57,332 bases of DNA from Lentisphaeria bacterium UBA1732 (GCA_002315855.1 DCIG01000075.1:1-57332); one strand, 5' to 3'; shown: positions 17,420-26,574, counted from the first letter of the stretch. Translations and numbers: made by a program. Notes: generated by a model from the sequence alone, not told the origin.

Positions 17420-18603
17420 ACTCTGCATCTTTTTCTCCGTCCGCTCCTGCATCTGCACCGGTTCCCGTCTATCTGGCGCAGTGTTCCTCCTATGAAAATC
17501 CGGAGCTTGTTTCGGCCATCGAGTCTGTACTGCTGCCGCAAATCCAATCTGTCGGCGGGGTGTCCGGGAAATCCATTCTTTTGAAGCCAAACATGCTCTC
17601 CTGGCGCAAAAAAGACGATCCTGCCTGTGTGCATCCCCGCATGATTGTGGAAACAGCCCGTTTTTTTCTGAAATCAGGGGCATCCCGCGTTGCTGTCATG
17701 GAAAATCCGGCAGTTCTGCCGGCTCCTGCCATTCTGAAAATGATGGGAATTGCCGATGAACTGAAAAGCATGGGCGTGGAAACGGCCAATTTCTCCCGCT
17801 ACCGTCAATTGGAAAATCTGCCGGAAACGGTCATATACCGCAATCTTGAAATCGCATCCGAATTTTGCGATTTCGATTATACCGTCGATTTGGCGAAAGC
17901 GAAAACTCATGCCATGATGACACTTACCTTGTGCGTTAAAAATCTGTTCGGATTTGTCAATGGCAATGACCGCATCGCATGGCATCTTGCAGTGGGACGC
18001 AATTATGACCAGTTCGCCGATATGCTGCTGGATTTGTACCAAATCATTCATCCGCAGTTCAACCTGCTGGACGGCATCGTCTGCATGGAGGGCAATGGTC
18101 CCGGCAACGGGACTCCGACCGAACGCCATTTTATCGCGGGGGCTGTTTCATCATTGGCACTGGATCGCGCAATCAGTCCACTGCTGGGATGTGCATCTCT
18201 CCCGATTTTGGAACGCGCGGAAAAACGCAATCTTCTGCCGGAAGCAATTCTCTGCGGTGATACGCCCGATATTGCCCCGCTGACACTGCCGGATGAACCA
18301 TCCATGGAGCTTTCCAAACTGCATCTTGGCGTGGGAATCCCCTCCTTTGCTCAGAAGCTCATGCACGAACATCTGCTGGCACGTCCGGTTGTCGAGGTAA
18401 ATCAATGCGTCGGATGCGGCGTATGCGTGAAAATGTGTCCGCCGAAAACATTGAAACTCAAAGACGGCAAACCATGTTTTGATTTACCGGGCTGTATTCG
18501 CTGTTTTTGCTGTCAGGAGTACTGTCCTCAAGGTGCAATTTACCCGCGAAAAACACTTCTGATGAAATTTTTCCGCAGTATGGAATCCATCTTCCGCGGC
18601 TGA
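17416..18603 (+). CDS. DUF362 protein with C-terminal 2[4Fe-4S] ferredoxin
   Basis: 395 aa. Residues 20-300 are the DUF362 domain, with KPNMLSWRKKDDPACVHPRMI and TVDLAKAKTHAMMTLTLCVKNLFGF. Residues 330-390 carry two four-cysteine clusters, CVGCGVCVKMCP and CIRCFCCQEYCP. The family is widespread, probably binds iron-sulfur clusters, and has no firm biochemical role. It is coupled to the ThuA-like gene by an overlapping ATGA and ends in a hairpin next to trkH. A second, shorter member lies at 36274-37326. Confidence 0.85.
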   Translation: MNSASFSPSAPASAPVPVYLAQCSSYENPELVSAIESVLLPQIQSVGGVSGKSILLKPNMLSWRKKDDPACVHPRMIVETARFFLKSGASRVAVMENPAVLPAPAILKMMGIADELKSMGVETANFSRYRQLENLPETVIYRNLEIASEFCDFDYTVDLAKAKTHAMMTLTLCVKNLFGFVNGNDRIAWHLAVGRNYDQFADMLLDLYQIIHPQFNLLDGIVCMEGNGPGNGTPTERHFIAGAVSSLALDRAISPLLGCASLPILERAEKRNLLPEAILCGDTPDIAPLTLPDEPSMELSKLHLGVGIPSFAQKLMHEHLLARPVVEVNQCVGCGVCVKMCPPKTLKLKDGKPCFDLPGCIRCFCCQEYCPQGAIYPRKTLLMKFFRSMESIFRG

Positions 18604-18613
18604 TTCTGAATTT

Positions 18614-18642
18614 GATTTCCCGCCTATTCCCGACGGGAAATC
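18614..18642. terminator. Hairpin between convergent DUF362 and trkH genes
   Basis: GATTTCCCG (18614-18622), 11-nt loop, CGGGAAATC (18634-18642): a perfect 9-bp stem. The right arm overlaps the end of trkH, so the gene ends share one terminator structure. Confidence 0.55.
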
Positions 18643-20246
18643 GTCAGGAGGAAAACCAGGACGCCGTACAATTCCAAACGTCCGAGAAGCATTTCCAGCG
18701 ATAAAATCAGTTTTGCACCCCAGTTCAGATTCAGTTCTCCCAACGCAAGGACTGTCCCATCGGGGCGGAACAATGTCCCTGTATTGGTCAAACAAGAAAG
18801 AGACGTCTCAAAAGACTGCACAAAATCAAGATCAGGTTCCACCAGCGGAACCGTAATCGAAAAGAAAATCAAAACACCCATAAACAGTGCACAAAACGCC
18901 TGAATATTCTGCATCGTCCCATCTTCACGGCGTTTACCATCCAAATACACAGTTGGCACCATGTGGGGATAAAGAAATCGGTTCAATTCATTTTTCCCCT
19001 GCCGGAACAGCACTAAAACACGAAAACTTTTCAGTCCGGACGAGGTGGACCCGCTGCATCCTCCGAACAGCGACAGTACCAGCAAAAGAATCACGGCATA
19101 GGCCGGAAGCATCCACGCATAGCCATTCGGCAAATTTGAATAACCCGTAGTTGTGGCGAATGACACCGTATGAAACAGCGTATACCAGCAGTTTCCCAGA
19201 AACTCATGCAAATGATATTCTTCCTTCATGAAAATTTTTTGAACCGGCTGGAGGAAAACCATAATCGCAGTAACCAGAAGAATCATCGAAATAAAAAAAT
19301 TCGATTCATCGTTGAACAACAGGAATTTCGGCTTCTCGCCCACAGCTCTGCGTCCACGCCTCAGATAATTCCAGATTGTATTGAACGCCGCCACCGCCAC
19401 ATTGAAATTCAGCGCAGAAAGAAACATAAAAACAAGCGTTACAGCTTCCAGCCATGCGCTTGAAAAACCGGAAATACCATCCTGTTTTGTGCAGAATCCA
19501 CTGGTACTCACCGTATTGAACGCACTGCACAAAGCATCGAAGAAACCGATCTCGCTCCATGAAGGCAGATATAAAATCAAGGTTTCCAGCAAAGTCAGAA
19601 GCGCATAAACCCCGATAATATTCCACGCGGACGTATTCATCCGCATGGAAAGATTATATTCCCCCGATTTCAACCCCGCTGTTTCCGCGTAGGGAATAAT
19701 TTGATTTTTTTGCCGAATCAACGGCATAATGGACAGCACCAAAGCAATAGCCCCCATGCCGCCCAGCCACGAGGAAAGACACCGCCAGAAAAGAAGTCCC
19801 CTCGGCAAATCTCCCACACCGTTCGGCAAATTTCCGTTTCTGACCGCCATGCCATTGGTAATCAGAGATGCGCTGGTTGTGGTAAACGCCGAAAAGGATT
19901 CAAACAGCGCATCATCCCAAAGGAAGCCGCTGACCGTGATATAGGGAATCGCACCAAGGACAGATGCTGCAATCCAGTACATCGTCATAATGGCAAAAAC
20001 TTCACGGACACCGGGACGCAAGGTTTTGAATGAATCTTTTTTCGGTTTCGTAATCAACAACCCCGCAACAGCCAGCACACTGATGATACCCCCGCAGGAC
20101 AAAAGGGAATGAATTTCACGGACCCCGTCATTGCAAAGTCGCGACACTCCGGCGGAAACGCATATTGCACCGCCTACCACACATGCAATAAAGAAAAGAC
20201 AGAAAAGATAAAGTTTTAGATTCTTTTCCTGCACAGAGTACCTCAA
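18624..20246 (-). CDS. trkH: Trk-type potassium uptake membrane subunit
   Basis: 540-aa polytopic inner-membrane protein that moves K+ with its cytoplasmic TrkA partner. Pore-type segments are visible: FSAFTTTSASLITNG, FNTVSTSGFCTKQDG and TVSFATTTGYSNLPNG, matching the repeated selectivity-filter regions, plus a final SLSCLTNTGTLF. The start is taken as TTG at 20246, which overlaps the trkA stop; an in-frame GTG lies four codons downstream. Gene order trkA-trkH with overlap is the textbook arrangement of an obligate complex. Confidence 0.92.
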   Translation of the reverse strand: MRYSVQEKNLKLYLFCLFFIACVVGGAICVSAGVSRLCNDGVREIHSLLSCGGIISVLAVAGLLITKPKKDSFKTLRPGVREVFAIMTMYWIAASVLGAIPYITVSGFLWDDALFESFSAFTTTSASLITNGMAVRNGNLPNGVGDLPRGLLFWRCLSSWLGGMGAIALVLSIMPLIRQKNQIIPYAETAGLKSGEYNLSMRMNTSAWNIIGVYALLTLLETLILYLPSWSEIGFFDALCSAFNTVSTSGFCTKQDGISGFSSAWLEAVTLVFMFLSALNFNVAVAAFNTIWNYLRRGRRAVGEKPKFLLFNDESNFFISMILLVTAIMVFLQPVQKIFMKEEYHLHEFLGNCWYTLFHTVSFATTTGYSNLPNGYAWMLPAYAVILLLVLSLFGGCSGSTSSGLKSFRVLVLFRQGKNELNRFLYPHMVPTVYLDGKRREDGTMQNIQAFCALFMGVLIFFSITVPLVEPDLDFVQSFETSLSCLTNTGTLFRPDGTVLALGELNLNWGAKLILSLEMLLGRLELYGVLVFLLTISRRE

Positions 20247-21610
20247 TCATTCGGGAAAAGCGCATCTATGTTTTTGAACACGTCGGAAGTACCGATTACA
20301 ACCACAATGTCATTTTCCTGCAAAACGGTTGTACCAATCGGGGTATGCACTTCATCCCCGCGGAACAGCAGACAAAGCGTCAGGTTTGACGGCAAAGCCG
20401 CATCCTGAATCGAACGTCCCAATAACGGCGATTTCGTTGTAATACGAAATTCATTGGCTTTTGCGCCGCTTTCATTCAGAAATTCATCCAGTTTGGATGT
20501 TCCGGCTTGAAGCAGTCTTACCGCAGAATATGCCGAAATCGTTGTCGCACTGAATGCACAGTCAATCATGGAAATTTCGCGGAAAATCCGAAGATATTCA
20601 GGACGGTGCGTCAAGCTGATCACTTTTTTTACGCCAAGACCTTTCGCAAGAATGCAGGACAAAATATTATCTTCGTCATCCGAGTCCATATTGACAAATA
20701 CATCCGCATCTTCCATTCCGGCTTCTTTCAGAATATATTCATCGGTGGGATCACCCTCAAAAAACTGAATTTTCCGGGCATCACGGCGCAAAGAATCCTG
20801 TAAATTTTCCGCTGTTCTGCGGTTCCGGCAGATAATCCGCACCTGATATCCTGCTTCACATGCCTGATGTGCCAAATCCGCACATGTATCATCATCCCCG
20901 GTCAGAATAATATTACGGACAGAATGAAAATCCTCCGGCGTAACATAATCCACAAATGCCTCTATGTCTTCTTTCAAACCTGCCACATACACGCGGTCTC
21001 CCTGGTTCAGAGAAAGTTCGCCGCGGATTTTTGTGGAAAGCTGCTGATTGCGGAGAACTGCACCAATACGAATTTTTTTCATCAAACTCTGATCAGGATA
21101 ATCCTTGATGCAAACTCCCTGAATCGGGGAATTCTGCGGGATATTCAGCGCAACTATCCTCGTCGCCGGATTGGACTGTCGGAATTCATCTTGCAGGATT
21201 TGTTTCCGCAGCACCGTAAAAACACGGTCAGCGGCTTCTTCCGAGGTCGAAAAATAATGGTTCAACCCGTATATTTCTGCCGGAATACCGTCTTCCGGGG
21301 ACAAACAATTCTTACTGAACAAACGGCAAATCGTTTTTTTCGCCCCCAGTCGCGATGCAATCTGACAAGCAAGAATATTGGTGGCCTCGTCCCCGGTAAC
21401 GGCCAAAAAAGCATCCGAAAGTGCTGCACCTGCAAGTTTCAGCGTAGCAATATCCGTACTGCTGCCCTTCAAAATGGAAATATCAAAACGGTTTTTAATG
21501 CGATCCAGTTCGTCCTGTGAACTGTCCACCAAAACAACATTATGGTCTTCACTCAATGTTGCCGCAAGCAGACGCCCCAATTCTCCGGCTCCTATGATGA
21601 TTATATTCAT
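20243..21610 (-). CDS. trkA: Trk potassium uptake regulatory subunit
   Basis: 455-aa cytoplasmic NAD-binding gating subunit of TrkH. Two RCK units are visible. The first opens with MNIIIIGAGELGRLLAATL and an acidic ribose-binding residue (VLVDSS); the second opens with ILTGDDDTCADLAHQA. Each is followed by a TrkA-C domain (for example SPIQGVCIKDYP and SPLLGRSIQDAALP). The second RCK has the weaker GxGxxG (TGDDDT), as in other TrkAs. It follows an HPr-like gene with a 41-bp gap and overlaps trkH. Confidence 0.94.
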   Translation of the reverse strand: MNIIIIGAGELGRLLAATLSEDHNVVLVDSSQDELDRIKNRFDISILKGSSTDIATLKLAGAALSDAFLAVTGDEATNILACQIASRLGAKKTICRLFSKNCLSPEDGIPAEIYGLNHYFSTSEEAADRVFTVLRKQILQDEFRQSNPATRIVALNIPQNSPIQGVCIKDYPDQSLMKKIRIGAVLRNQQLSTKIRGELSLNQGDRVYVAGLKEDIEAFVDYVTPEDFHSVRNIILTGDDDTCADLAHQACEAGYQVRIICRNRRTAENLQDSLRRDARKIQFFEGDPTDEYILKEAGMEDADVFVNMDSDDEDNILSCILAKGLGVKKVISLTHRPEYLRIFREISMIDCAFSATTISAYSAVRLLQAGTSKLDEFLNESGAKANEFRITTKSPLLGRSIQDAALPSNLTLCLLFRGDEVHTPIGTTVLQENDIVVVIGTSDVFKNIDALFPND

Positions 21611-21651
21611 GGCATCAAATCCTGCGGTTTCAGTTTCTGCATCAGTTCTTT

Positions 21652-21924
21652 TTACACAAAATCAAATTCTGTTGCAAATAAATCCGCCAGCTTCGTCCCG
21701 ATTTCATTTTCTTTCGGTCCGGCTACTTCAAGCGTAACACTTTCCCCCTTCTGAAGTCCCATCGTGAGCAAATCCAAAATACTCGCCAGCTTCACGGAAC
21801 CTCGCGGTCCGATTACTGTAATCTCGTGATCCGAAAGATAAGGTCCTGCGGCCAGTACAATCACACTGGACGGACGGCAATGAATACCAGCTCGATTTTG
21901 AATTTCAACTGTCTTCTGAAACAT
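21652..21924 (-). CDS. HPr-family phosphocarrier protein
   Basis: 90 aa from the ATG at 21924. The active-site histidine is at position 15 in NRAGIHCRPSS, exactly as in HPr. The regulatory serine region GSVKLASILDLLTMGLQKG is intact, with Ser48 matching Ser46. No EI or EII genes are nearby, so it may serve a PTS-Ntr-like or HprK signalling role rather than sugar uptake. It lies directly upstream of trkA-trkH. In E. coli, PtsN of the PTS-Ntr system acts on TrkA, so the position may reflect regulation of K+ uptake; that link is an inference. Confidence 0.88.
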   Translation of the reverse strand: MFQKTVEIQNRAGIHCRPSSVIVLAAGPYLSDHEITVIGPRGSVKLASILDLLTMGLQKGESVTLEVAGPKENEIGTKLADLFATEFDFV

Positions 21925-22010
21925 AATGAATTGAAAATTTCCTGATTTGTGAATGGTTTGATGGAACAAAGAAAGTTATTTGGAACAGCTTTCCCCTCCG
22001 AATCGGTGAT

Positions 22011-22388
22011 TTAAGGATAACGGGCCGCCTTGTCAATTGCTTCCTGAGTCCAGGTCATCGTAACACGATGCTGTTTTGCATATTCCTGCCCCCATCCGAT
22101 CAGGAGATCATCTTCATCGAAGAAAAACGGACTGCATTCATCTTCTGTGCACTGACCGTCATACCATTTCGGGGCAGTGTAATAATACCAGATATTGTCC
22201 GAAAGGAAAAGTTCTTTTGAAAGAGGTTCGCCAAGCACATCGCGAACATGTTCCTTTGACATACCGACATAAATCTCTGCGGTCTTGCTGCGCATTTCGG
22301 CAGATTGAAAATAACCGCATGACACCGTGATGAATGCCGTCAATCCGCCGCACAGTATCACAAGAAGAACTGATAACGTCTTTTTCAT
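22011..22388 (-). CDS. SmpA/BamE-like lipoprotein
   Basis: 125 aa. The N-terminal signal (MKKTLSVLLVILCGGLTAFITVSCGY) contains a lipobox-like TVSC, so the mature protein would start at Cys24. The motif YVGMSKEHVRDVLGEP (residues 41-56) is the core of the SmpA/OmlA (BamE) fold, followed by WYYYTAP. BamE helps the outer-membrane protein assembly machine; many stand-alone SmpA-domain lipoproteins have other or unknown roles. A good ribosome site (AAGGAAA) precedes the ATG. It lies downstream of the rluA-type gene with the inverted-repeat element between them. Confidence 0.72.
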   Translation of the reverse strand: MKKTLSVLLVILCGGLTAFITVSCGYFQSAEMRSKTAEIYVGMSKEHVRDVLGEPLSKELFLSDNIWYYYTAPKWYDGQCTEDECSPFFFDEDDLLIGWGQEYAKQHRVTMTWTQEAIDKAARYP

Positions 22389-22434
22389 AAACAGTTTTCC
22401 TTATCGTATAAAACATGATGAGAACCATTCCAGA

Positions 22435-22563
22435 CAGTTCTCTTTTTTCAAATGAGTTGATTTCAAAAGTCGTTGGCGGAAATATTTGAAAAAAATATTC
22501 ACGCAGTTGTCCTGAATAGTTTCCGGCAGGGCTTTTGAAATTAGCTCAAAAAAGTCAGAACTG
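22435..22563. repeat. Imperfect long inverted repeat with two copies of the TTTTGAAATCAGCTC element
   Basis: The left arm (22435-22482) starts CAGTTCT and ends GGCGGAAA. The right arm (22520-22563) is its approximate reverse complement, TTTCCGGC to AGAACTG. Arms are about 45 nt and pair except for two small indels. Each arm carries a version of the dispersed 15-bp element (TTTTGAAATCAACTC on the minus strand, TTTTGAAATTAGCTC on the plus strand). It could be a decayed MITE or a large RNA hairpin. Confidence 0.6.
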
Positions 22564-22626
22564 TTTTTACAAGTCATTCCGCACATTGTTCATGATGCAG
22601 GAAGTCTTTAAAAAACAGGATATAAA

Positions 22627-23622
22627 TTAATATACATTCGTTTCACTGTTTGTCAAGGACAGAATCTCTTCCGGCAGAGGACATTCCACAAAAAAGTTCT
22701 GTCCATCGAAAGGCGATTGAAACGCTAAAGAACAAGCATGAAGTGCCTGACGCTTCAAAATCAGCAGTGCATAATCATCCTCAGTTATCGTATCATCTAT
22801 AAATCTCAAGTAAATACGATCGTCAGGACCATATAATTTATCCCCCACCATCGGAAAACCGCACGAATACAGTGTTGCCCGAATCTGATGCAGTCTCCCC
22901 GTATTCGGGAAACACTTTACCAGACTGATTCCATTATTCTGTTCCACAAGCTCGAATTCTGTACTGCAGCTCTCCGCATCCTGATAATTCGATGCCGTCA
23001 CGGCATCTTCAGTATATCTTCTTTTTTTTCGCACTTCCGAATGATCATCTGCAATCAGGAATCCGTTGCGCATCTGATGTCCCGAAGGAAACTCGCCGAA
23101 AACCGAAGCATAATATGTTTTCCGAATCGCATGGGTACTGAAAAGTGCAGTCAAGGCTTTCGCCGCCGCTGATGATTTCGCAAAAAGCACAACACCCGAC
23201 GTCTCACGGTCCAAACGGTTAATCGGATAATAAGGGCGGCCGTATCGTTCCTGCATCAGCATCAGAAGTGTATTGTGGAAGTAACATCCCGATGGATGTA
23301 CCGGCAAACAGGCAGGCTTGTCCACAGCAATGAACTCCGGCGTTTCCAGCAGAATCCGATATGATGTATCGACCTCCGGCTCCGCAATTCCATCCGTCAT
23401 GAACTCCACCGTTTCCCCCGCATGAAGTTTGCGTGAGGAACGCACCATCCGCCCTCCGACCAGAAGCCGGCCTTGTTCAATCAAATCCTGCCACCCCGTG
23501 CGAGACTGATAGGTGAAGCGTTTCGCCAAAAACAAATCCAGGCGCATTCCCTCTGATTCCGGCGGCACAGCGGCACGGACGATTCGCGGTTGTTCGGTCG
23601 GAAAAGTTTCGGAATCTGTCAT
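22627..23622 (-). CDS. RluA-family RNA pseudouridine synthase
   Basis: 331 aa. An N-terminal S4-type RNA-binding region (MRLDLFLAKRFTYQSRTGWQDLIEQGRLLVGG) precedes the catalytic domain, in which INRLDRETSGVVLFAK holds the catalytic Asp. The usual HRLDR reads NRLDR here, a tolerated change. NTGRLHQIRATLYSCGFPMVGDKLYG is the conserved second motif. The substrate (23S rRNA or tRNA) cannot be assigned. It is transcribed divergently from ffh with 115 bp between the start codons. Confidence 0.88.
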   Translation of the reverse strand: MTDSETFPTEQPRIVRAAVPPESEGMRLDLFLAKRFTYQSRTGWQDLIEQGRLLVGGRMVRSSRKLHAGETVEFMTDGIAEPEVDTSYRILLETPEFIAVDKPACLPVHPSGCYFHNTLLMLMQERYGRPYYPINRLDRETSGVVLFAKSSAAAKALTALFSTHAIRKTYYASVFGEFPSGHQMRNGFLIADDHSEVRKKRRYTEDAVTASNYQDAESCSTEFELVEQNNGISLVKCFPNTGRLHQIRATLYSCGFPMVGDKLYGPDDRIYLRFIDDTITEDDYALLILKRQALHACSLAFQSPFDGQNFFVECPLPEEILSLTNSETNVY

Positions 23623-23660
23623 GTGTTTGCAGTTTTTTGGGAGTTTTTCGTGTTTGGTGA

Positions 23661-23689
23661 TTGCATTTTTGCAGGAGTATTGCTATAAT
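23661..23689 (+). promoter_or_regulatory. Promoter of ffh
   Basis: TTGCAT (23661-23666), 17-bp spacer, TATAAT (23684-23689), with TGC before the -10. This is the best consensus match in the window. A ribosome site CGGAG lies 10 bp before the ATG at 23738. Confidence 0.8.
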
Positions 23690-23737
23690 ATAATAATCGT
23701 TTTTCATTTTTCAATGCAAAATCCGGAGTTTCTCTCC

Positions 23738-25219
23738 ATGTTTGATTCCATTACCGATAAATTTCAGGAAGCTCTGCGTCATTTGCGCGGGCAAACCACC
23801 ATTACAGAGTCGAATGTCGCCGAAGCGATGAAAAGTGTCCGTGAGGCACTCATCGATGCCGATGTCAATCTCGAAATCGCAGACTCCTTTGTTGAGGAAG
23901 TCCGTACCGCATGTCTGGGCGAAGCTGTCGTCAAAAGCGTTACACCGGGTCAGCAGGCTGTCAAAATCGTCCATGATAAACTGGTCGAACTCATGGGCAG
24001 TGAACAGTCCGCCCTGAATTCAGGTGCTTCGCCCAACGTAATTATGATGGTAGGTCTCCACGGTTCCGGTAAAACCACAACTTCTGCAAAACTGGCACGC
24101 TACCTGAAAAATCAGGGAAAAAGTGTCATGCTTGCGGCTTGCGACGTATATCGTCCTGCTGCAATTGACCAGCTGCGTGTCCTCGGCGGTTCCATCGGCG
24201 TTCGTGTTTACAGCGAAGACGGCGTGGGCGATGTTCCCGCGATTGCGCTTCGTGCGTTGAATGAAGCCCGCATTGCCAAATCCGATTATCTGATTATTGA
24301 TACAGCAGGCCGTCTGCAAATCGACACCGTCATGGTGCAGGAACTCGTTACCGTGTCGCAAGTAACATCCGCGGGCGAAATCATGCTCGTTGCGGATGCC
24401 GCGCTCGGTCAGCAGGCCGTTTCGGTTGCCCGGCACTTCAATGACGCGCTTCATCTTACCGGCATCATCCTGACCAAGCTGGACGGCGATGCCCGCGGCG
24501 GTGCGGCACTCTCCATTCGCCGCGTTACCGGATGCCCCGTGAAATTCACCGGCACCGGAGAAAAGATGGAAGATTTGGAGCTCTTCTACCCTGACCGCAT
24601 GGCATCCCGTATTCTTGGTATGGGCGATGTGATTTCTCTTGTGGAACGAGCGGTTGAGAAGATTGACCGGGATGAGGCGGAAAAACTGGAAGAAAAGATG
24701 CGCCGCAACGCATTTGACTTCGACGACTTCCTCAGCCAGCTCCGCCAGATGAGCCGTCTTGGCGGTATGGAAACCATTCTGAAATTTCTCCCCGGCGGCA
24801 ACAAACTCGGTGATTTGGCGGAACTCGCCCCTGCAAAATTCAAAGGCATGGAAGCTATCATCTGCTCCATGACCAAGCAGGAACGCGCCAATGCGGAAAT
24901 AATCGATATGCCCCGCCGCCGCAGAATTGCAGCAGGGTCAGGACGCAAAGTCGAAGAAGTCTCTCAGCTCATCAAACAATTCCTCATGATGAAAAAAGTC
25001 ATGAAAAATCATGGTTTGATGAATCGTCTTGCCGGCAGTGTCGGCGCATTGGGCAGCATGGGCGGTTTCGGAGGCATGGGCGGCGGGTTCGGCGGTGGTG
25101 CCATGAGTGGATTCAGCGGCGGTCTCGGCGGGTTCGGCGGGATGCGCAGCGGATTCGGCTTCCGCGGCTCGAATAACACCGTTTCTCAGAAAGACAAGCG
25201 CAAAAAACGCCATAAATAA
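23738..25219 (+). CDS. ffh: Signal recognition particle GTPase
   Basis: 493 aa from the ATG at 23738, chosen for its CCGGAG ribosome site; an earlier in-frame ATG at 23714 has none. It binds 4.5S RNA and signal sequences and docks with FtsY. The N domain (residues 1-90) precedes the G domain: GLHGSGKTT (G1), CDVYRPAAIDQL, DTAGR (G3), TKLDGDARGG (G4). The methionine-rich M domain holds the SGRKVEEVSQLIKQFLMMKKVMK RNA-binding region. The C-terminus is unusually glycine-rich (GGFGGMGGGFGGG-like repeats) and ends in a basic KKRHK tail. Confidence 0.97.
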   Translation: MFDSITDKFQEALRHLRGQTTITESNVAEAMKSVREALIDADVNLEIADSFVEEVRTACLGEAVVKSVTPGQQAVKIVHDKLVELMGSEQSALNSGASPNVIMMVGLHGSGKTTTSAKLARYLKNQGKSVMLAACDVYRPAAIDQLRVLGGSIGVRVYSEDGVGDVPAIALRALNEARIAKSDYLIIDTAGRLQIDTVMVQELVTVSQVTSAGEIMLVADAALGQQAVSVARHFNDALHLTGIILTKLDGDARGGAALSIRRVTGCPVKFTGTGEKMEDLELFYPDRMASRILGMGDVISLVERAVEKIDRDEAEKLEEKMRRNAFDFDDFLSQLRQMSRLGGMETILKFLPGGNKLGDLAELAPAKFKGMEAIICSMTKQERANAEIIDMPRRRRIAAGSGRKVEEVSQLIKQFLMMKKVMKNHGLMNRLAGSVGALGSMGGFGGMGGGFGGGAMSGFSGGLGGFGGMRSGFGFRGSNNTVSQKDKRKKRHK

Positions 25220-25255
25220 TCATATTTCAATTTTCCGAAGCTCAGAGTACGACCG

Positions 25256-26431
25256 ATGAAACAGCAGACCATTTGGATTATGACCGGTGAATCCTCCGGG
25301 GATTTCTATGGCGCAGAAATTGCAAAAGCAATTTTCAAACAGCGTCCCGGCACAATCATCCGCGGCATGGGCAGTCATCACATGAGAGATGCCGGCGTAG
25401 ATTTATTCGTTGATTCGTCCGAACTTGGTGTTATGGGATTCATCGAAGTATTCGCACTGCTCGGCACGTTTGTGCGCCTGTATTTCGACTGCATCCGCAG
25501 AGCGAAGGAAGAACGCCCCGACATCGTGCTGATGATTGACTATCCCGGCTTCAATATGCGTCTGGGAAAACAGCTTGCCAAACTCGGTATTCCCGTAGTC
25601 TGGTATATCAGTCCGCAGGTTTGGGCTTGGCGCAAATCCAATATTCCGAAATTCGCCGCTTTCTGCAAACGCATGATGGTGATTTTCCCCTTCGAGCCGG
25701 ATGTTTGGAAAAATTCCGGCCTTGATGTCATATTCACGGGGCATCCTCTCATCGAAATCGTCAAACAGCGCACGGATTCAACCCTGCAGCGCGATCCGAA
25801 TCGTCTGCTGATTTTACCGGGAAGCCGCCACGGTGAAACATCCCGTCTGCTGGTACCGTTCCTGCAAACCGCCCTGATTCTTCACCGGCGGCATCCTGCG
25901 CTGAAATTTGCGATTGCCACGCCTCGTGAAAAAGTGTTCAACGATGTTCAAGCCATCGTTGCGGAGTTTCGCAAAAATCATCCGGAGCTGAATGAACTCA
26001 CTTTGGAAATTTCCTGCCATGACACAGCCAGACAGCAGCAGCTCTGCATTGCCGGGCTTGCCGCTTCCGGCACAGTTACAGTGGAATCTGCCATTGCCGA
26101 TTTACCCCTGGTTTCGGCATATCGACTGAACCCCGTTACCTTTGTTTTGGCGGTCATTCTCATCCGCAAACTTTTCCGCAACGCATTCACTATGGTGAAT
26201 ATCATTCTGAACCGCAAGACGTTTGAAGAATTTCTGCAAATGCAGGTACGTCCGCAGGCTCTGGCAAATGCCGTAGACCGTATTCTCCCCGGAGGCTCCC
26301 GCCGTGAAGAGGTCATGTGCGATATGGCAGAACTGCGTCGCGAATTGACATGCGGCAGTGAAAGTGCCACGGTCAATGCGGCAAACGCCCTTCTTGAAGT
26401 CCTCGACAAAACGACGACCTCCCCGGCATAA
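25256..26431 (+). CDS. lpxB: Lipid-A-disaccharide synthase
   Basis: 391-aa GT19 glycosyltransferase joining UDP-diacylglucosamine and lipid X at the inner membrane. Family blocks: TGESSGDFYGAEIAKA at the N-terminus, LGVMGFIEV, VLMIDYPGFNMRL, WYISPQVWAWRKSNI, FEPDVWKNSGLDVIFTGHPL, and LLILPGSRHGE in the C-terminal Rossmann half. It follows ffh by 36 bp and is probably co-transcribed. It shows that this organism makes lipid A, consistent with the acyltransferase at 9.7 kb. Confidence 0.95.
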   Translation: MKQQTIWIMTGESSGDFYGAEIAKAIFKQRPGTIIRGMGSHHMRDAGVDLFVDSSELGVMGFIEVFALLGTFVRLYFDCIRRAKEERPDIVLMIDYPGFNMRLGKQLAKLGIPVVWYISPQVWAWRKSNIPKFAAFCKRMMVIFPFEPDVWKNSGLDVIFTGHPLIEIVKQRTDSTLQRDPNRLLILPGSRHGETSRLLVPFLQTALILHRRHPALKFAIATPREKVFNDVQAIVAEFRKNHPELNELTLEISCHDTARQQQLCIAGLAASGTVTVESAIADLPLVSAYRLNPVTFVLAVILIRKLFRNAFTMVNIILNRKTFEEFLQMQVRPQALANAVDRILPGGSRREEVMCDMAELRRELTCGSESATVNAANALLEVLDKTTTSPA

Positions 26432-26515
26432 TACCCCCTTATTCTTTCCCCTCTTTTTGCATTTTTTCCGTTCAAAATCAGAACCGGGAAATATTGTTTG
26501 TTTTAAAATCAAAAA

Positions 26516-26547
26516 GATTCCCCTGCCGTTTTTCATGCAGAGGAATC
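26516..26547 (-). terminator. Rho-independent terminator of the GH30 gene
   Basis: GATTCC-CTGC (26516-26525) pairs with GCAG-GGAATC (26537-26547) with one mismatch. On the minus strand the stem is followed directly by TTTTTGATTTT. It is only 28 bp past the GH30 stop codon. Confidence 0.75.
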
Positions 26548-26574
26548 TTCAAAGACTGCTATCCCGGAAACTTC

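Noticed and set aside
22401..22586. 61-codon minus-strand frame in the inverted-repeat element
   Set aside because: It is formed by the two arms of the repeat, has no ribosome site and is better explained as non-coding structure.
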